Positions 23,756 to 34,479 of a stretch of 64,000 bases of DNA are shown here, in pieces; position 1 is the stretch's first letter, and every line of letters starts with the position of its first letter. The translations under genes and the position numbers were made by a program. The stretch covers positions 406,184-470,183 of the forward strand of contig NW_003314272.1 of assembly GCF_000143415.4 (NCBI RefSeq), written 5' to 3'. The notes under the pieces were generated by a model. That model was given only the letters and a program-made list of their open reading frames with translations. It was not told the DNA's origin and searched no databases. The DNA is from Selaginella moellendorffii. Its lineage: Eukaryota > Streptophyta > Lycopodiopsida > Selaginellales > Selaginellaceae.

Positions 23756-24504
23756 ATGTGGCAAATGCTGCGTGAAGAAAGATGCCCTTTCTGGGCAAAT
23801 GCTGTAAGACGCAGATTCTGAGCAGATGTATCTCAGGCCAGCGAAGGGGACAAACGAAAGCTAGCTATAAACATGACGGGATGCAAATAAATTACTAGGC
23901 TGGTCCTGCGAAAATCAAAAACCATAATTGAAAACATTGAAAATGCAAAAAGAAAGGTTTATAATATTTTTGAATTTTAAGCAACCAAATGAATGTAAGT
24001 AGGGCATGTGTTTGTACGCCTCAACCACTTAAATTCCCAAGTAAATAAAGCTGTTTCTATTTTTGGTACAGGTAAACTTTATAGTGTGTGGGCTCATGCA
24101 ATTTTGAACCCAAAAATGCACCAAAAAATGCTCGACTAGCATTATTCTTTGAATGGCGTGTGGCCTTATATTGCCATAAATGGACGTACACACACAGCAT
24201 AATTATTCCTTTACACGGCGAATAATCTTGGCGCGGATCGCTGACATGGCATGGCAAAGTTCGAATCACTGACATGGCACAGCTGGATCGAGACAAGGAC
24301 ATGATGTGACAAAGTTCAACCTCCGACAGCAAAGTCTAGAAGCTACTCAGTTTGAAATTTGTCAGAGGAATCATAAGATCTGGTTTGTCAGAGGATTTGA
24401 TGTGATGTTCAAGCGTGTGTTATTTTTGAATTCTCGAACTCATTCCTAGGTCTATCATTTTTGTGCGCCGTGTTCTTGGTTCCGCTGAGCGCAGTGAGCG
24501 CTGC

Positions 24505-24690
24505 TTGTGTAAGCGGCGTTGTGAGCTGTGGTTTATGCGTCTATGAGCGGTTGCGGCATTGTGAGTGCCATTGCGAGCGGTAGTTTATGCGAGTGGCAGT
24601 TTGTGCGAGCAGCGCTACGAGCAGTTGCGGTGTTGCGAGCGGCGCTACGAGTAGTTGCGGTGTTGTGAGCGGCACTGTCTTTGGTGTGGC
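24505..24690. repeat. Minisatellite (gagcggttgcggtgttgc type)
   Basis: Imperfect tandem units of about 12-36 bases built from 'gagcggttgcgg', 'cgctacgagcagttgcggtg' and similar. Two nearly identical 36-base units lie at about 24616-24690. It translates as Ala/Arg/Thr repeats on the minus strand, which I do not regard as coding. Confidence 0.7.
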
Positions 24691-24911
24691 TACCGCTTCC
24701 TCTTGATATTCGGCACTTGTGCTTCCTGGTATGTTCACCATGGAATGGTTTAGGACCACATTTAGAAATGGCATGAGGCCACATGCCATCTTGGGCCCTT
24801 GCAATTTCATGGCTAGCATATTGTCATGTATGTTTTTACTTGCCTGCAGCTGTGTGTATATCAAGATGGCATGAGGCCTCATGCCATCTTTGGCCCCTGC
24901 TAGCCTATGCC

Positions 24912-25011
24912 NNNNNNNNNNNNNNNNNNNNNNNNNNNNNNNNNNNNNNNNNNNNNNNNNNNNNNNNNNNNNNNNNNNNNNNNNNNNNNNNNNNNNNNNN
25001 NNNNNNNNNNN
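24912..25011. other. Assembly gap (100 N)
   Basis: Exactly 100 N, a conventional placeholder for a gap of unknown length. It removes the 5' part of the plus-strand gene that follows, and perhaps a transposase. Confidence 0.95.
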
Positions 25012-25846
25012 AAAACATATTGGGAAGAGAGCGGAGACTAGCCTGGTACCGCATGACTCTTCAGAGAGATCCATAACTGGGGATTGTATGATTCCTCAGG
25101 GTTTCCCCACGGCCGATGCACCCGGTATGGACTCAAAGACCAGGAAAGTATAGTGGCCGGGATTAGACAGCATATTGCCTTCTGGAAGAGGGGGTTGGTG
25201 TTTGGTGGAGAATCCTATTTTAAAAGGTGCAAGCCTTTGCTCGAATACTGAGAGAAGATTATATCTGCTATCCAAAATGGGCCGGTTGTATATGAAGAAT
25301 TGGAAGAGTCCTTTTGGCCAGAACCCAGAGCACCAGATAGTAGCGGAACAATGTCCTCTGGAAATGCAGTGACAGATAACGATGTTGAGGATCACTATTG
25401 TGGGCCGAGGAACAAGAAGCCGGATTCAGCATTCAATCCAGTACAGGTCTGCAAAGGAATGGTCGTGCTTGTCAGACCCAGTAATAAAAAACAAATGATA
25501 TGGGTGGGGCGCTGCATCACTGATGCAGAGGAGGATGCGGAAACTAACTCCTTCAATGTAACTGTGGAGTGGTTCAAGCCAAGTTCCGGATATACGAAGG
25601 ATTGCCTAGAAAAGAGATGGGTGCTGAATCCAAGGGATCCCAGCATGAGCATATCGGTGGATAATGTTGTGCATGGTTGGATGCGGAAGTAGAGTGCCAC
25701 CATCACCTTGCCAGACCATGCAAGAGATGCAGCAAGAGCATTCATAACCCGGGTTCAAGGTGAGATTCATTAATATTCCTTTACTAAGTTTCTAATGTAT
25801 TTTATTTCAAGGTGAACAATCCGAATCTGAATCAGAGGAGGCGTGA
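25012..25846 (+). pseudogene. Unknown element-A gene, C-terminal part
   Basis: The usable frame starts near 25160 ('HIAFWKRGLVFGGESYFKRC') and runs through 'CKGMVVLVRPSNKKQMIWVG' and 'VTVEWFKPSSGYTKDC' to the last exon. A 52-base intron at 25760-25811 leads to an acidic tail ('EQSESESEEA') and a TGA at 25844-25846. Two in-frame stops break it: TGA near 25246 and TAG near 25690. The beta-rich 'MIWVG...VTVEWFKP' segment is reminiscent of Tudor/BAH-type chromatin modules, but I cannot assign a family. The 5' part is lost in the N gap. Its position, opposite the ParB-like gene, parallels the transposase gene of element B, so it could be the transposition protein's C-terminus. Confidence 0.45.
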
Positions 25847-26437
25847 TGGCATGTGGCCCTTTGCACTAGTATATCTTAATACCGGTCTGAGAAATAGAAT
25901 GGCATGTGCCCTCAGGCCTTTTACTAAATCAGCTTTGAAAGAAATGCAAGCCTCTATGTCGTAAAAAAAAGGTACTAGAGAAATTCCTTAATAATATGAA
26001 TGTTATTTAGTTTCATGAAAATACACTAAGGGTCAAATGAGTTAAATGACTTCTCCAGACTAGCAATGCCTCTTGCTACACCTTCACAATTAGATTCGTT
26101 AGAAAAAGATAACATTGAATAATATCTAAATGTTCTCACCATTAAGTTATATGTCTGGCTAATAGGAATGACGTTCATCTTGGAAAGCTCACCACACGCT
26201 CAATGAACAAACAAATAGTGTGTGCGCGCATGCCATCGCTCTTCTTTAGCTTCAGATTCGGCTTGTTCACCTTGACAATGAGATTTATTATACAACCAGA
26301 TGGACTCAGTCTGGACACAAAGTCACCGCGCTAGTCACCATGCCCCAGATATGTCTAGCCCCTGGACAAAAAACATATAATTTCACGTCATTTTCAAATA
26401 CTTGAAAATTTGTACCTAGTCCCATTTTACTGAATAA
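25847..26437. other. Right end of element A, non-coding
   Basis: AT-rich sequence with two degraded palindrome copies (25846, 25899) and a half copy near 26226. The right end reads 'cccattttactgaataa'. I see no gene. Confidence 0.6.
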
Positions 26438-26446
26438 ATCCCACTT
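26438..26446. repeat. Target-site duplication of element A, right copy
   Basis: ATCCCACTT, identical to 16573-16581. Confidence 0.75.
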
Positions 26447-27599
26447 TAACAAAATAGAGCTTACTAGATGAAATTCCTGATCCACTTTGAGTTGAGACAA
26501 CATAGCACTGATGGCAAAGTCGAAGGCATCTGCCTCGATGAAAAAAGGTTGTGAGAGATCAGCATGGATCAAGACAAGAGTAGAACTGAAGGCTGCCTTG
26601 AGTGTGTCAAAGGCCTACTGGCAGGAGACCAAGAGAAGGGAACATCCTTGTGAGTGAGATGCGTGAGAGGAAGGACAATGTCAGAGTAGTGATCAATGAA
26701 TTTGCAGTAGAAGTTGGCGAAGCCAAAGAAAACCTAAACTTCTGACATTGATTGTAGAGGCTCTCATTCTAGAATAGTCTTGACTTTAGCAGGATCCATT
26801 GTGATACCCTCAGGAGTGACAATGTACCCAAGGAACTCCACAAACTCCTGATCGAAGGAACATTTCTCAAGCTTCGCGTATAGGCCGTGTTCCCGCAGCT
26901 TCGCCAACACCTTGTGCACATGCTTGTCGTGCTCCTCATGAGTTTTTGAGTAAATGAGGATGTCGTCGAGGTAGATGATCACCATCTGATCACGAAACTC
27001 CCAAAAGATGTCATTCGCCATGTGTTAGAAAATTGCTTGAGCATTTATCAAGCTAAACAACATGACAGTGTACTTGAAGTGGCCATAGCTAGTTCGAAAC
27101 ATAGTATTCCATTCATTGCCAGGCCAAATCTGGATCTGTATGCTCCACGGAGGTCAATGTTGGTGAAGAAGCGGGCACCGCTAAGGCATTCCAACAGGTC
27201 CGAGATCAGGGGCAGCGGATAACGGTTCAGAACAGTCACCTTGTTCAAACCTCAGTAATTGATGACTAGCCACAAATTCCCATCCTTCTTCTTGACAAAG
27301 AAGACATGCATTCTAATTGGGGACTGCAAATGCTGAATGTACCCGGATGCAAGGTTCTCATCCATGTACTCTTTGAGGGCTTTAAGCTTGAACGGGGATA
27401 ACCCGTAGATATGCCCCCATGGAGGTGACGCTCCTTCCTGTAAATCAATGGGACAATCATAAGGCCGATGAACAGGCAGTACACTAGTTTTTTTCTTATC
27501 AAAGACATCCCCAAAATCATGATACTTCTCAAGAAGACTGACAGGAGAAACATGCAAAGCAAAAAAGAAAACAAGTTCTTCGCAAAGGAGTTCTTTCAT
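26438..27599 (-). pseudogene. Chromovirus pol, reverse transcriptase to RNase H start
   Basis: Minus-strand 5' half of the polyprotein split by element A. 27252-27599 gives the start of RT ('YMDENLASGYIQHLQSPI', 'FFVKKKDGNLWLVINY'). 27048-27248 gives '[11 protein letters not shown]', with the first catalytic Asp. 26764-27021 gives '[21 protein letters not shown]', with the YLDD active site intact, and '[13 protein letters not shown]'. 26447-26572 gives the RNase H start 'FIEADAFDFAISAMLSQL'. In-frame stops and at least one frameshift make it inactive. Gag and protease are not present upstream. Confidence 0.92.
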
Positions 27600-27780
27600 A
27601 GTGATTGTGGAGATAGGAGGGGGCGTACGACTGAATGGAATGATGGGACGAGGATACTATCTAGTGTAGGATGGAAGAGAGGGAAAAGAAGATTAAGGGA
27701 TAGGGAGCAAAGAGGGTGAAAACTTCGTAGAGTCAGGAATAGGACCCCGATTTAGGGAGCTTTTCCTGATTCAGACTCAA
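27600..27780. other. Chromovirus 5' remnant, unassigned
   Basis: Short sequence upstream of the RT start. It contains 'gtcaggaataggacc' and 'cctgattcagactc', which resemble parts of LTR-C but do not align as a complete LTR. No gene. Confidence 0.35.
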
Positions 27781-28199
27781 TGAACAGCAGGGGAAGACGT
27801 GAATGGCTGATGCTCCCAGTCCAAGTGTGGGTGGCACTACTTACTTGGATACCTAGTGTGGCTCAACGGAACCTCGTTCTAAGCCCATGGCTAGAGCACC
27901 CAAAGGCGGAAGGTGGGGAGAGTACCTATGAGGCTCACGTAGGGCTACGATGTTCCGAAATGTTGTCCCAAAGTCCTAAACTATGGAAAGGAAGAGGAAT
28001 GGTCCTCTGGTGTAGTGACCAATGATATAGTCAAGTGATGAGGAAGTCCCAGAGGACAGTGGAACTTAGTGGTCGGGCTAGTGGGCCTTCTCCTAGTGGC
28101 AGTGTTGGCGAATATGGCCATGGACAAAAAAGGGACTTGGTGTGGACTGTAAAAGGGATATTGGGGAAGGCTGTTCCTCATGTTTGCGGGCATCTTCAA
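27781..28199 (+). mobile_element. LTR-A fragment
   Basis: Matches 31765-32150 of the solo LTR-A ('gatgctcccagtccaagtgtgg' to 'gaaggctgttcctcatgtttgcgggcatc'). Both ends are truncated. It joins LTR-B interior sequence at 28200. Confidence 0.8.
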
Positions 28200-29056
28200 G
28201 CTAATCCAACACTAAGCTACTCAATGAGCAATAGCAAGGTTCCCCAAAAAAGAATTGAGCATTGCAACCCAAGTCTTTAATAGCAAGCTTAGACAAAATG
28301 GTTTAGCGTTTAACCGCTATCCATCCCATGACTCACCATTTACAAGACTGTCATTGCCAAAATGCATCAAGGTAGGAACTCTTGATTGCATGATGTGAAC
28401 ATGAGCAATGAGTCACACCTCATTGCAAATCATCTCTCCAAAAAAAGAAGATGATTTACATGTTTGATCCTTCGTCCCTGACGACTCTCTTTTCGGTTTC
28501 ATCTTTGACTAAACCTCAAGCTTGCTTTCACACTGCCTTCAGTCCAATCCAAGAAAAGTTTATGAGAGAGTACGGCAATGACTACTTGAACCAATAGACT
28601 AATCCCTATAGTCTTGATTTATCCACTTGTAATCATGCCTAGGAAGGATCCACTAGTGCTATGCTTAATAACTACGGACCAGCTTATTTGCCACTTATAG
28701 CAAACCCATAGAATAATTCATGGAACCATTGGAACAACTCATGGAACCACCAATATGCTAACATTAATCTTGCCAACTCAAATTGTAATCTTGAGTTGCT
28801 AATGTGCCTTACTCACGAGCCCAAGCTCAAACTCATGCAAAATGGTACAACTCAATCCCTCTTATAAGCCCAAGAGCAAGCTCACATTATTACAGTACAA
28901 AAGGTAATTGAATCCATACCCAAGGAATGAATGCGAAGCCTTTGCAACAAAACGTGTACCCACTCTGATTATCATTTTCATCTCTGCATATGCAACGAGA
29001 CTAGTTGCCCAATCTCATTGAATAGTACTTGTTAAGACTCATTCTCTGATACCAAA
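28200..29056 (-). repeat. LTR-B element 5' interior with primer site
   Basis: Nearly identical to 55108-55965. The end 29044-29054, 'ctctgatacca', is the complement of TGGTATCAGAG, an initiator-Met tRNA primer site. It sits two bases inside the LTR at 29057, so the element is transcribed on the minus strand. Confidence 0.8.
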
Positions 29057-29101
29057 TGTAGCGCACGTGGTTTTGACCCATTATCCTATGGTGATTTACC
29101 A
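29057..29101 (-). mobile_element. LTR-B, outer part left of element B
   Basis: TGTAGCGCACGTGGTTTTGACCC to the ATTTACCA duplication. The same LTR resumes at 39498 after element B. Uninterrupted versions at 51410-51450 and 55985-56030 show the empty site. Confidence 0.85.
29094..29101. repeat. Target-site duplication of element B, left copy
   Basis: ATTTACCA, identical to 39498-39505. Confidence 0.85.
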
Positions 29102-29155
29102 AAGCCCGGGTAGGTTTTGAGCTCATGAGCTCACGAGCTGAGCTCATGAGTTGAG
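29102..29155 (+). repeat. Terminal inverted repeat, left end of element B
   Basis: 'gggtaggttttgagct' followed by 'cacgagctgagctc'. It pairs with the reversed right end at 39449-39497, with an 8-base gap and a few mismatches. Repeated GAGCTC units make each end itself partly palindromic. Just inside, 'ttggtttgtcccgaacc' (about 29189-29205) pairs with 'ttggttcgggacgaac' at about 39363-39378, a subterminal inverted repeat. Confidence 0.8.
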
Positions 29156-30698
29156 CTCACGGCTTCTCAAACACAAGAAAAACATTGGTTTGTCCCGAAC
29201 CAACATCTTTCTATTTTTCAAATTTTGATTTAATCTATATTTCCAAGTAAATTCGACCAATAAAATACAAATATAAATATAGATCCGAACACTAAAAGCA
29301 ATCTAAAAACACTTCTCAAGCTTCGCAACTGTGAGGCTTGCCTGGTGGATGTGATGGTCGATCTTAGGATCTTGGTTTAGTTCCTGCATAAAAATGTAAT
29401 AGATGTGCTTGCAGGCTAAATATACCTTTCCCCTGTTCTCCCGCTGTGTAAAATCTGGATAGTTACATGATGGATTCTTGCAGATTTTAACAGTGTAGCT
29501 CATACCCTTTGATGACTCAGTCACAATAATAAACTCCTTAGCCATAGCACTGATGTAGTTTGTCTTTGTGATTGTGCACTTTAGCTCTTTTGCCAGCTTG
29601 ATCTTCTCTTGTGCACCTTTTGAAATGGAAGACCTATATTGTACAGCCTTCCCATTCCTAGCTGGTCGTGTATGCTGGTCTAGTGTTGATATTGGTGGCA
29701 TAACAGTACTAACAACAACATTTGAGGAAGTCTTTAGCTTGAAACCTGCTCTCTCCAGACTTTCAATCTCTTCTTTCAAAAGATTGCAGCTTTGCTCAAC
29801 TGGCCACTCCTCTGGCACAGAATCTGGCTTCAAAATAATTGAGCTGTGGATCCGGCTTGTATGAGTAACATCAGTCCCACAACAGTAAATCCAGCTTGAC
29901 TGGCGGCCCTTCACTCCTAGATCTCGACAGCCCCAGAAACATGGCACTGCTGAAGAACTTGAACCTAAGCGCACAAAAGCGAGACACTGACCTCGACTCC
30001 CAATCATTCCAGAGCAACGTGCATTGCTCTTGGCACTGACTCTTCGAATTGCCCAGTTGATACGAGAAACTGGCTCACGAGAAATAACCTTTTCAACCTC
30101 TGGCACTAGACTTACTTGTGTAACAACTGGCACCTCCTCCACCCCATGTTCCTTAGTTCTTTTCTGGTGTCGTGAAACAGAATGGTAGTCAAACTCTGGA
30201 CGGTGAGAGCTAGAAGGAGTGATGTTTGACCCATCAAATGTCTGTCAACGCTTCATACGGGCTGTTCTCATGTCCCCAAGTGGTTCATAACTTGATTTCA
30301 TAGGAGTTCTAGCAACAACTTCCTCTACCATCTTAGACATTGACCCTACTGCTGGTGTTGTCCTTCTACCAACCCGCTCTTGAAGCCTGTCTAAGTTTGG
30401 ACCTGTACCAGCAAACCTTGCTTCTTGTGCAGCCAAAGCTTTTGATGACTGCTCAAGAGATCTAGTGAGGTCAGAGAGTGTAGCTTCATAGAGGGACACT
30501 TTTCCTTTCCCTGCTTCGGAAGCTCTCCAACTCCAATGTTTGCTTTCAGAGAGATTAATTGTTGGTGTAAGTGCAATATCATCAAGTGGTTGATCCTACA
30601 AAAAATGCAACATTTGAATGTGACAAGAAAGAAAATGAGAGAAAGCTTACATGGAGAGTATAATGACCCCACTGAAATATTCGAACTTCCCACCATGC

Positions 30699-32506
30699 TG
30701 TGAGACACAAAATCCCTAGGCTCCCAAAGTGGAGCTGGAAGGGCGCCACATAGTAGTGGCCGAAGCGAGAGCCAAACGAGCGTAACACGTTTGGACCAAA
30801 AGCTCCGACTTGAAAAGTCAAGAGCGGGAGTGGAACTCCCAACGAAGTGCTCTAGGAACGAGCACGAAGCGAGCAAAAGGCGAGGCTCCAAAAAGGGACT
30901 CAAAAGGACCAACACATGACACGTGGGAGTGTCCGAGATGGACTCGACTTGGAGTCCGAAGTGGAGTCCGAGATGGACCCGAGATGGAGTCCGAGATGGA
31001 GTCCGAAGTGGAGTCCGAGATGGAGTCCGAAGTGGAGTCCGAGATGGAGTCCGAAGTGGAGTCTGAGATGGAGTCCGAAGTGGAGTCCGAGATGGAGTCC
31101 GAGTTGGAGTCCGAGGTGGACCCGAGATGGACCCGAGTTGGAGTCCGAAGTGGAGTCCGAGATGGACCCGAGATGGAGTCCGAGATGGAGTCCGAGATGG
31201 AGTCCGAGGTGGACCCGAGATGGACCCGAGATGGAGTCCGAGATGGAGTCCGAGATGGACCCGAGATGGAGTCCGAGATGGAGTCTGAGATGGACCCGAG
31301 ATGGGGTCCGAGATGGAGTCCGAGATGGAGTCCGAAGTCGAGACCGAGACCGGGACCGAGACCGGGACCGAGACCGAGACCGAGACCGAGATCGGGACCG
31401 AGACCGAGACCGAGGCCGAGGCCGAGACCGAGCCCGAGCCCGAGTCCGAGTCCGAATCCGAGTCCGAGTCCGAGTCCGAGTCCGAGTCCGAGTCCGAGTC
31501 CGGAGCCTGAGAGGGTGAAAGCCCAAAGCGTTCGTCTCCCAGACCCTGGGGGGTTTGGTGAGCCCCAAAAGTATAGTAGGGGGAGGACTGCAGTGGAGCC
31601 AGTTTGGCCAGGAAAGGCCAGTTTGGCCCAGGAAGGCCAGACCCAGTGTTGGGTGATGAACTGACCACTAGGAAGTCCAAGACTAGAGTGAATACGGACC
31701 GACAAGCGGGGTAGCTTGGTGAAGTGTTCAAGAGCCGGCTCTAGTTCCCCCGGGAGATCGACTGGCCGATGCTCCCAGTCCAAGTGTGGGTGGCACTACC
31801 TACTTGGATACCAGGCGTGGCTCAACGGAACCTCGCTCTAAGCCCATGGCTAGAGCACCTAAAGGCGAAAGGCGGGGAGAGTACCCAGGTGGCTCGCGTA
31901 AGGCCACGGTGTTCCGAAATGTTGTCCCAAAGGCCTAGACTGTGGAAAGGAAGAGGAGCAGTCCTCTGGGGTAGTGACCAAGGACACAGTCATGTGGTGA
32001 GGAAGTCCCAGAGGACCATGGGACTTAGGGGTCGGGCCTGTGGGCCTTGATCCAGTGGCAGTGTTGGCGAACACAGCCAGGGGCAGAAAGGGACTTGGTA
32101 GGAACTGACAAAGGGACTTTAGGGAAGGCAATTCCCCAGGTTTGTGGGCATCCTAAGGACGCTAAGGAGTGGATCTAGGATGACCACTCGTGGATAGATG
32201 GCCCAGTCTTGGAGAGACGGGTTTGTGATGCAAGTGGTAATGGACCACTAGTGCAGCAAGGGTAAATGGGCATGGCCTTAGCGTAACGGGCCGAGATGTC
32301 ATTGGTACCTTTGGGTGTCGGTCTTGGGACCGGACACGAGGAGCACTTGGACCAGGTGCAAGTGTTGAGTGGCATGGATGCCATTCTTGGGGCTAGCAAG
32401 TCCCAAGTCCTGAATTGGACTGATGGAGGTTGTGAACGAGACTCCTCCAAGTGGTCGGAGGTGTGGTTAAGTGACTAAAGTAGAATGGAAAATTTAGTCG
32501 CTTACA
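30699..32506 (+). mobile_element. Solo LTR-A inside the transposase gene
   Basis: 1808 bases from TGTGAGACACAAAATCCC to CTTACA, flanked by CATGC at 30694-30698 and 32507-32511. This is a perfect 5-bp duplication. Removal of the LTR and one CATGC restores a Trp-Trp-containing transposase frame. It holds the well-preserved hexamer array at 30930-31510. A single LTR with a duplication implies recombination between the two LTRs of a former full element. Confidence 0.95.
30930..31510 (+). repeat. GAG-hexamer array (LTR-A)
   Basis: Long tandem of six-base units: 'gagtccgagatg' and 'gacccgagatg' types first, then 'gagaccgagacc', then 'gagtccgagtcc'. CpG sites are largely intact, so this copy is young. 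Every frame is open on both strands, which produces spurious long ORFs of Glu-Ser, Arg-Pro or Gly-Leu repeats. Confidence 0.95.
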
Positions 32507-34479
32507 CATGCAAGCCAGCATTCCATTTGTGGAAGGTTTTCAATTGGCACTTTGTCTCCTTCACGCCACTATATACGCATTTCATTTGCCTTTACCGCAT
32601 GCTCCTCTTTAGTTGGTGCATCCATCCATTCCCGACAAAGCTGCTTGAACTCATGATGGAAGGTAGACTTGATGCATCGGCAATGTTCATTGACGCTCTT
32701 TGCCCAATGAAACTCACAACTCTTCTCTCTACCTTGTAATGGCTGACTTTTATCACCTCCGAATACTTGTCGTACAGCCAACCAGTTAGCACCAGCTGCA
32801 TCTGCCATGAAACCACGGAAGTTGGGTTTCTTCCCAGTTTGCTGTTCAACAACCTCGGACATACATGTCCAAAAGACGGTTTGTGCTTGAAAATCTTGAA
32901 CCTTAAATTCGGCTATAGCTATAGTCAAATTGCACTGCAACCTATAAAAAGAATGGTTATAATGTAAATCGGTATGGATCCTTAAAAAATGAAAAACCAC
33001 TTACTTGTGATCATAAACATGAGCTCCCATTGTTGACCAGCCTAAAACTCATTCCATATGGTCAAAATGGATCCAGGAATTAGCCAAATCCCCATCTCCA
33101 TCCATATCCATTCATTGTACAAGGTCCACACCAGAAGCAGGACCAAGGGTAGACATCTTAAAGATGAAAGGGCGTTGATTGTTTGAAGTCACTTGGCCAA
33201 TGAATAAGCTCCCATGAATAAACTCATAGGGACATTTTCTCTTTAGCTCCAAAATCCCATCAAATCCAGATTGAAGCTTTCCATCTCGCCCTTCTCGCAT
33301 CCAGTTCTTTATTCTACCAAAAAAAAGAGTGTTATTAGTGATAAAGTAGGGTTAAATGTTAATTTTATACCTGTTTAAATTTGTCATGGGTTCTATATTT
33401 CGAAGTAGGTCCTTCAAGCTATTCTCCATGAACTCTTTTTTGCTATCAGATTGTAGCAACATGTCCACCACATAGTCCTTTAGTATAGACTGTTGAACAC
33501 ACTTTGGAGTTGCTGCACTTTTCTTCCTAGCCTCTGTAGTAACAGCAGTCTTCAAATTGTGAAAAGAATCACGGCGGATTCCTTCCTCGATTGCGTGTTG
33601 ATGGTATCCAACATGCACTACTGCTCTGCCTAAACATCCATCTCGTGGAAGAAAATAATACATTTTCGCATCGCAACATGCTTGACACACAGGTGTTGCC
33701 CCACATTTGCGACATCTAAATCCTGTAGCAGCTTCATCACGCCTAGGGGGATTGATCGCTGAGCCTTCAAAGAAACACATATTCTTGCCATGATCAGAAA
33801 TGCATTTCTCAGTGACACACTGAAGCTATCCACCACAATGGACTATGGACACAGATCCATCAAAATGAGAGAAGTGGGTCGTCTTTACTCTACACCAATT
33901 ATGTGGATCAAGATGCGTCTCCATACCCCTTTTCCTACTTGACGAACTTGCTGGTGGAAACTCGAAGAATATATTCCCATTATAGGAAGAAGGAAGCTCC
34001 TCACCTCTCATGTACTAGAACTCCTTCAATTCTAACCGTAATGATCAAGATTGCCAAAATGCCTTATCCACCACTTCAAAAACTGGTCCAGAAGGAACAC
34101 ACCTACTTGTCTGGGAAGCTATGTCGGGAAGCTCATCTTCTTCATTTTCGTTACTAGAGAGAATAACAACTTCATCCTTCACTCCTTGCACAGTTGGTTG
34201 TGAAACTGATGCGCTCTCCTCTCCTCGCTTCGGAGATCCTGTAACTAGAATCTCTTGACCTGTACATCTATCAAGATCCCATTGAATCCCATTCTCTCCC
34301 ACACCACTGTCAAGAAGAATGGATTTTTCTATCTGATTACCCTTATCACAACATACATTCTCCAAACTAACTGATCCTGGCTTCAGCTTGAATCTTCTGC
34401 AGAGGAAGCTCTCTCCTATAACACTCTTAGAGAAAACAATTGGGGGCTCTTGATCGAATTTCAAATAGAATTCTCTCAT

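Larger units (their letters stand above)
22731..24911. other. Intergenic part of element A
   Basis: No gene is supported. 22740-22930 is GC-rich with repeated 'gcgagcgcgagtg'-type units and may include the 5' end and promoter of the minus-strand gene. A roughly 50-base block ('gtgtgggctcatgcaatttt...aaaatgcaccaaaaaatgct') occurs twice, at about 23261-23310 and 24085-24133. Part of 23240-23270 recurs again at 24390-24420, suggesting internal or subterminal repeats. Palindrome copies lie at 23336, 24153, 24768 and 24866. The 24533-24784 minus ORF is a minisatellite artefact. Confidence 0.6.
16645..26235. repeat. Family of 22-nt palindromes (dispersed)
   Basis: Arms ATGGCRTG and CAYGCCAT around a six-base centre, often GAGGCC, TGGCCT or AGGCCA. 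Full or nearly full copies start at 16926, 18003, 18078, 19309, 19500, 19641, 21139, 22416, 22476, 22553, 23336, 24153, 24768 and 24866. Half copies are near 16647, 25846, 25899 and 26226. I found none of full length outside element A. Copies at 19309, 19500, 19641, 21139, 22416, 22476 and 22553 lie within predicted introns of the minus-strand gene; 18003 and 18078 lie within its coding sequence. They could form perfect hairpins in RNA or cruciforms in DNA. Confidence 0.9.
16582..26437. mobile_element. Element A: large nested DNA element
   Basis: A 9856-base insertion (including a 100-N gap) splits the RNase H region of the minus-strand chromovirus. Both junctions carry ATCCCACTT, and the retroelement frame reads through ('KWD' on both sides) if the insert and one copy are removed. 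The ends share only GTAAAAT in inverted orientation (16582-16588, and 26424-26430 reversed), so terminal inverted repeats are weak or eroded. It carries a minus-strand ParB/methyltransferase/HAD-like gene (about 22.7-17.0 kb), a plus-strand gene of unknown function (25.0-25.8 kb), a telomere-like tract, a minisatellite and about 18 copies of a short palindrome. I found no transposase, but part is hidden by the gap. Mutator-like mobilisation is inferred from the 9-bp duplication only. Confidence 0.75.
29303..34479 (-). pseudogene. Mutator-like (MULE) transposase with SWIM-type finger
   Basis: Starts at an ATG at 34479 ('MREFYLKFDQEPPIVFSKS') and ends at 29303. Coding order: N-terminal region to 34045; a Cys-rich block near 33700 ('FRCRKCGATPVCQACC'); and the catalytic region split at about 33000. 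The catalytic region has 'GFMADAAGANW' (second Asp of a MULE DDE set) and 'CEFHW' (the CxxH between the second Asp and Glu), at 32569-33000. After the solo LTR it continues with 'WWEVRIFQWGHYTLH', then a coiled-coil-like segment (30245-30499). It ends in a SWIM-like finger (about 29405-29480) in which Cys-x-Cys has become Cys-x-Tyr ('SCNYPDF') before 'CKH'. Stops include TGA near 30246 and TAG near 33824, with two more near 34020-34050 and two near 33050-33115. The copy is dead. Confidence 0.8.

Noticed and set aside
16926-24887. Palindromes as a CRISPR array
   Set aside because: Copies are irregularly spaced by tens to thousands of bases, diverge in the centre, lie in introns and exons, and have no cas genes. 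The host is eukaryotic.
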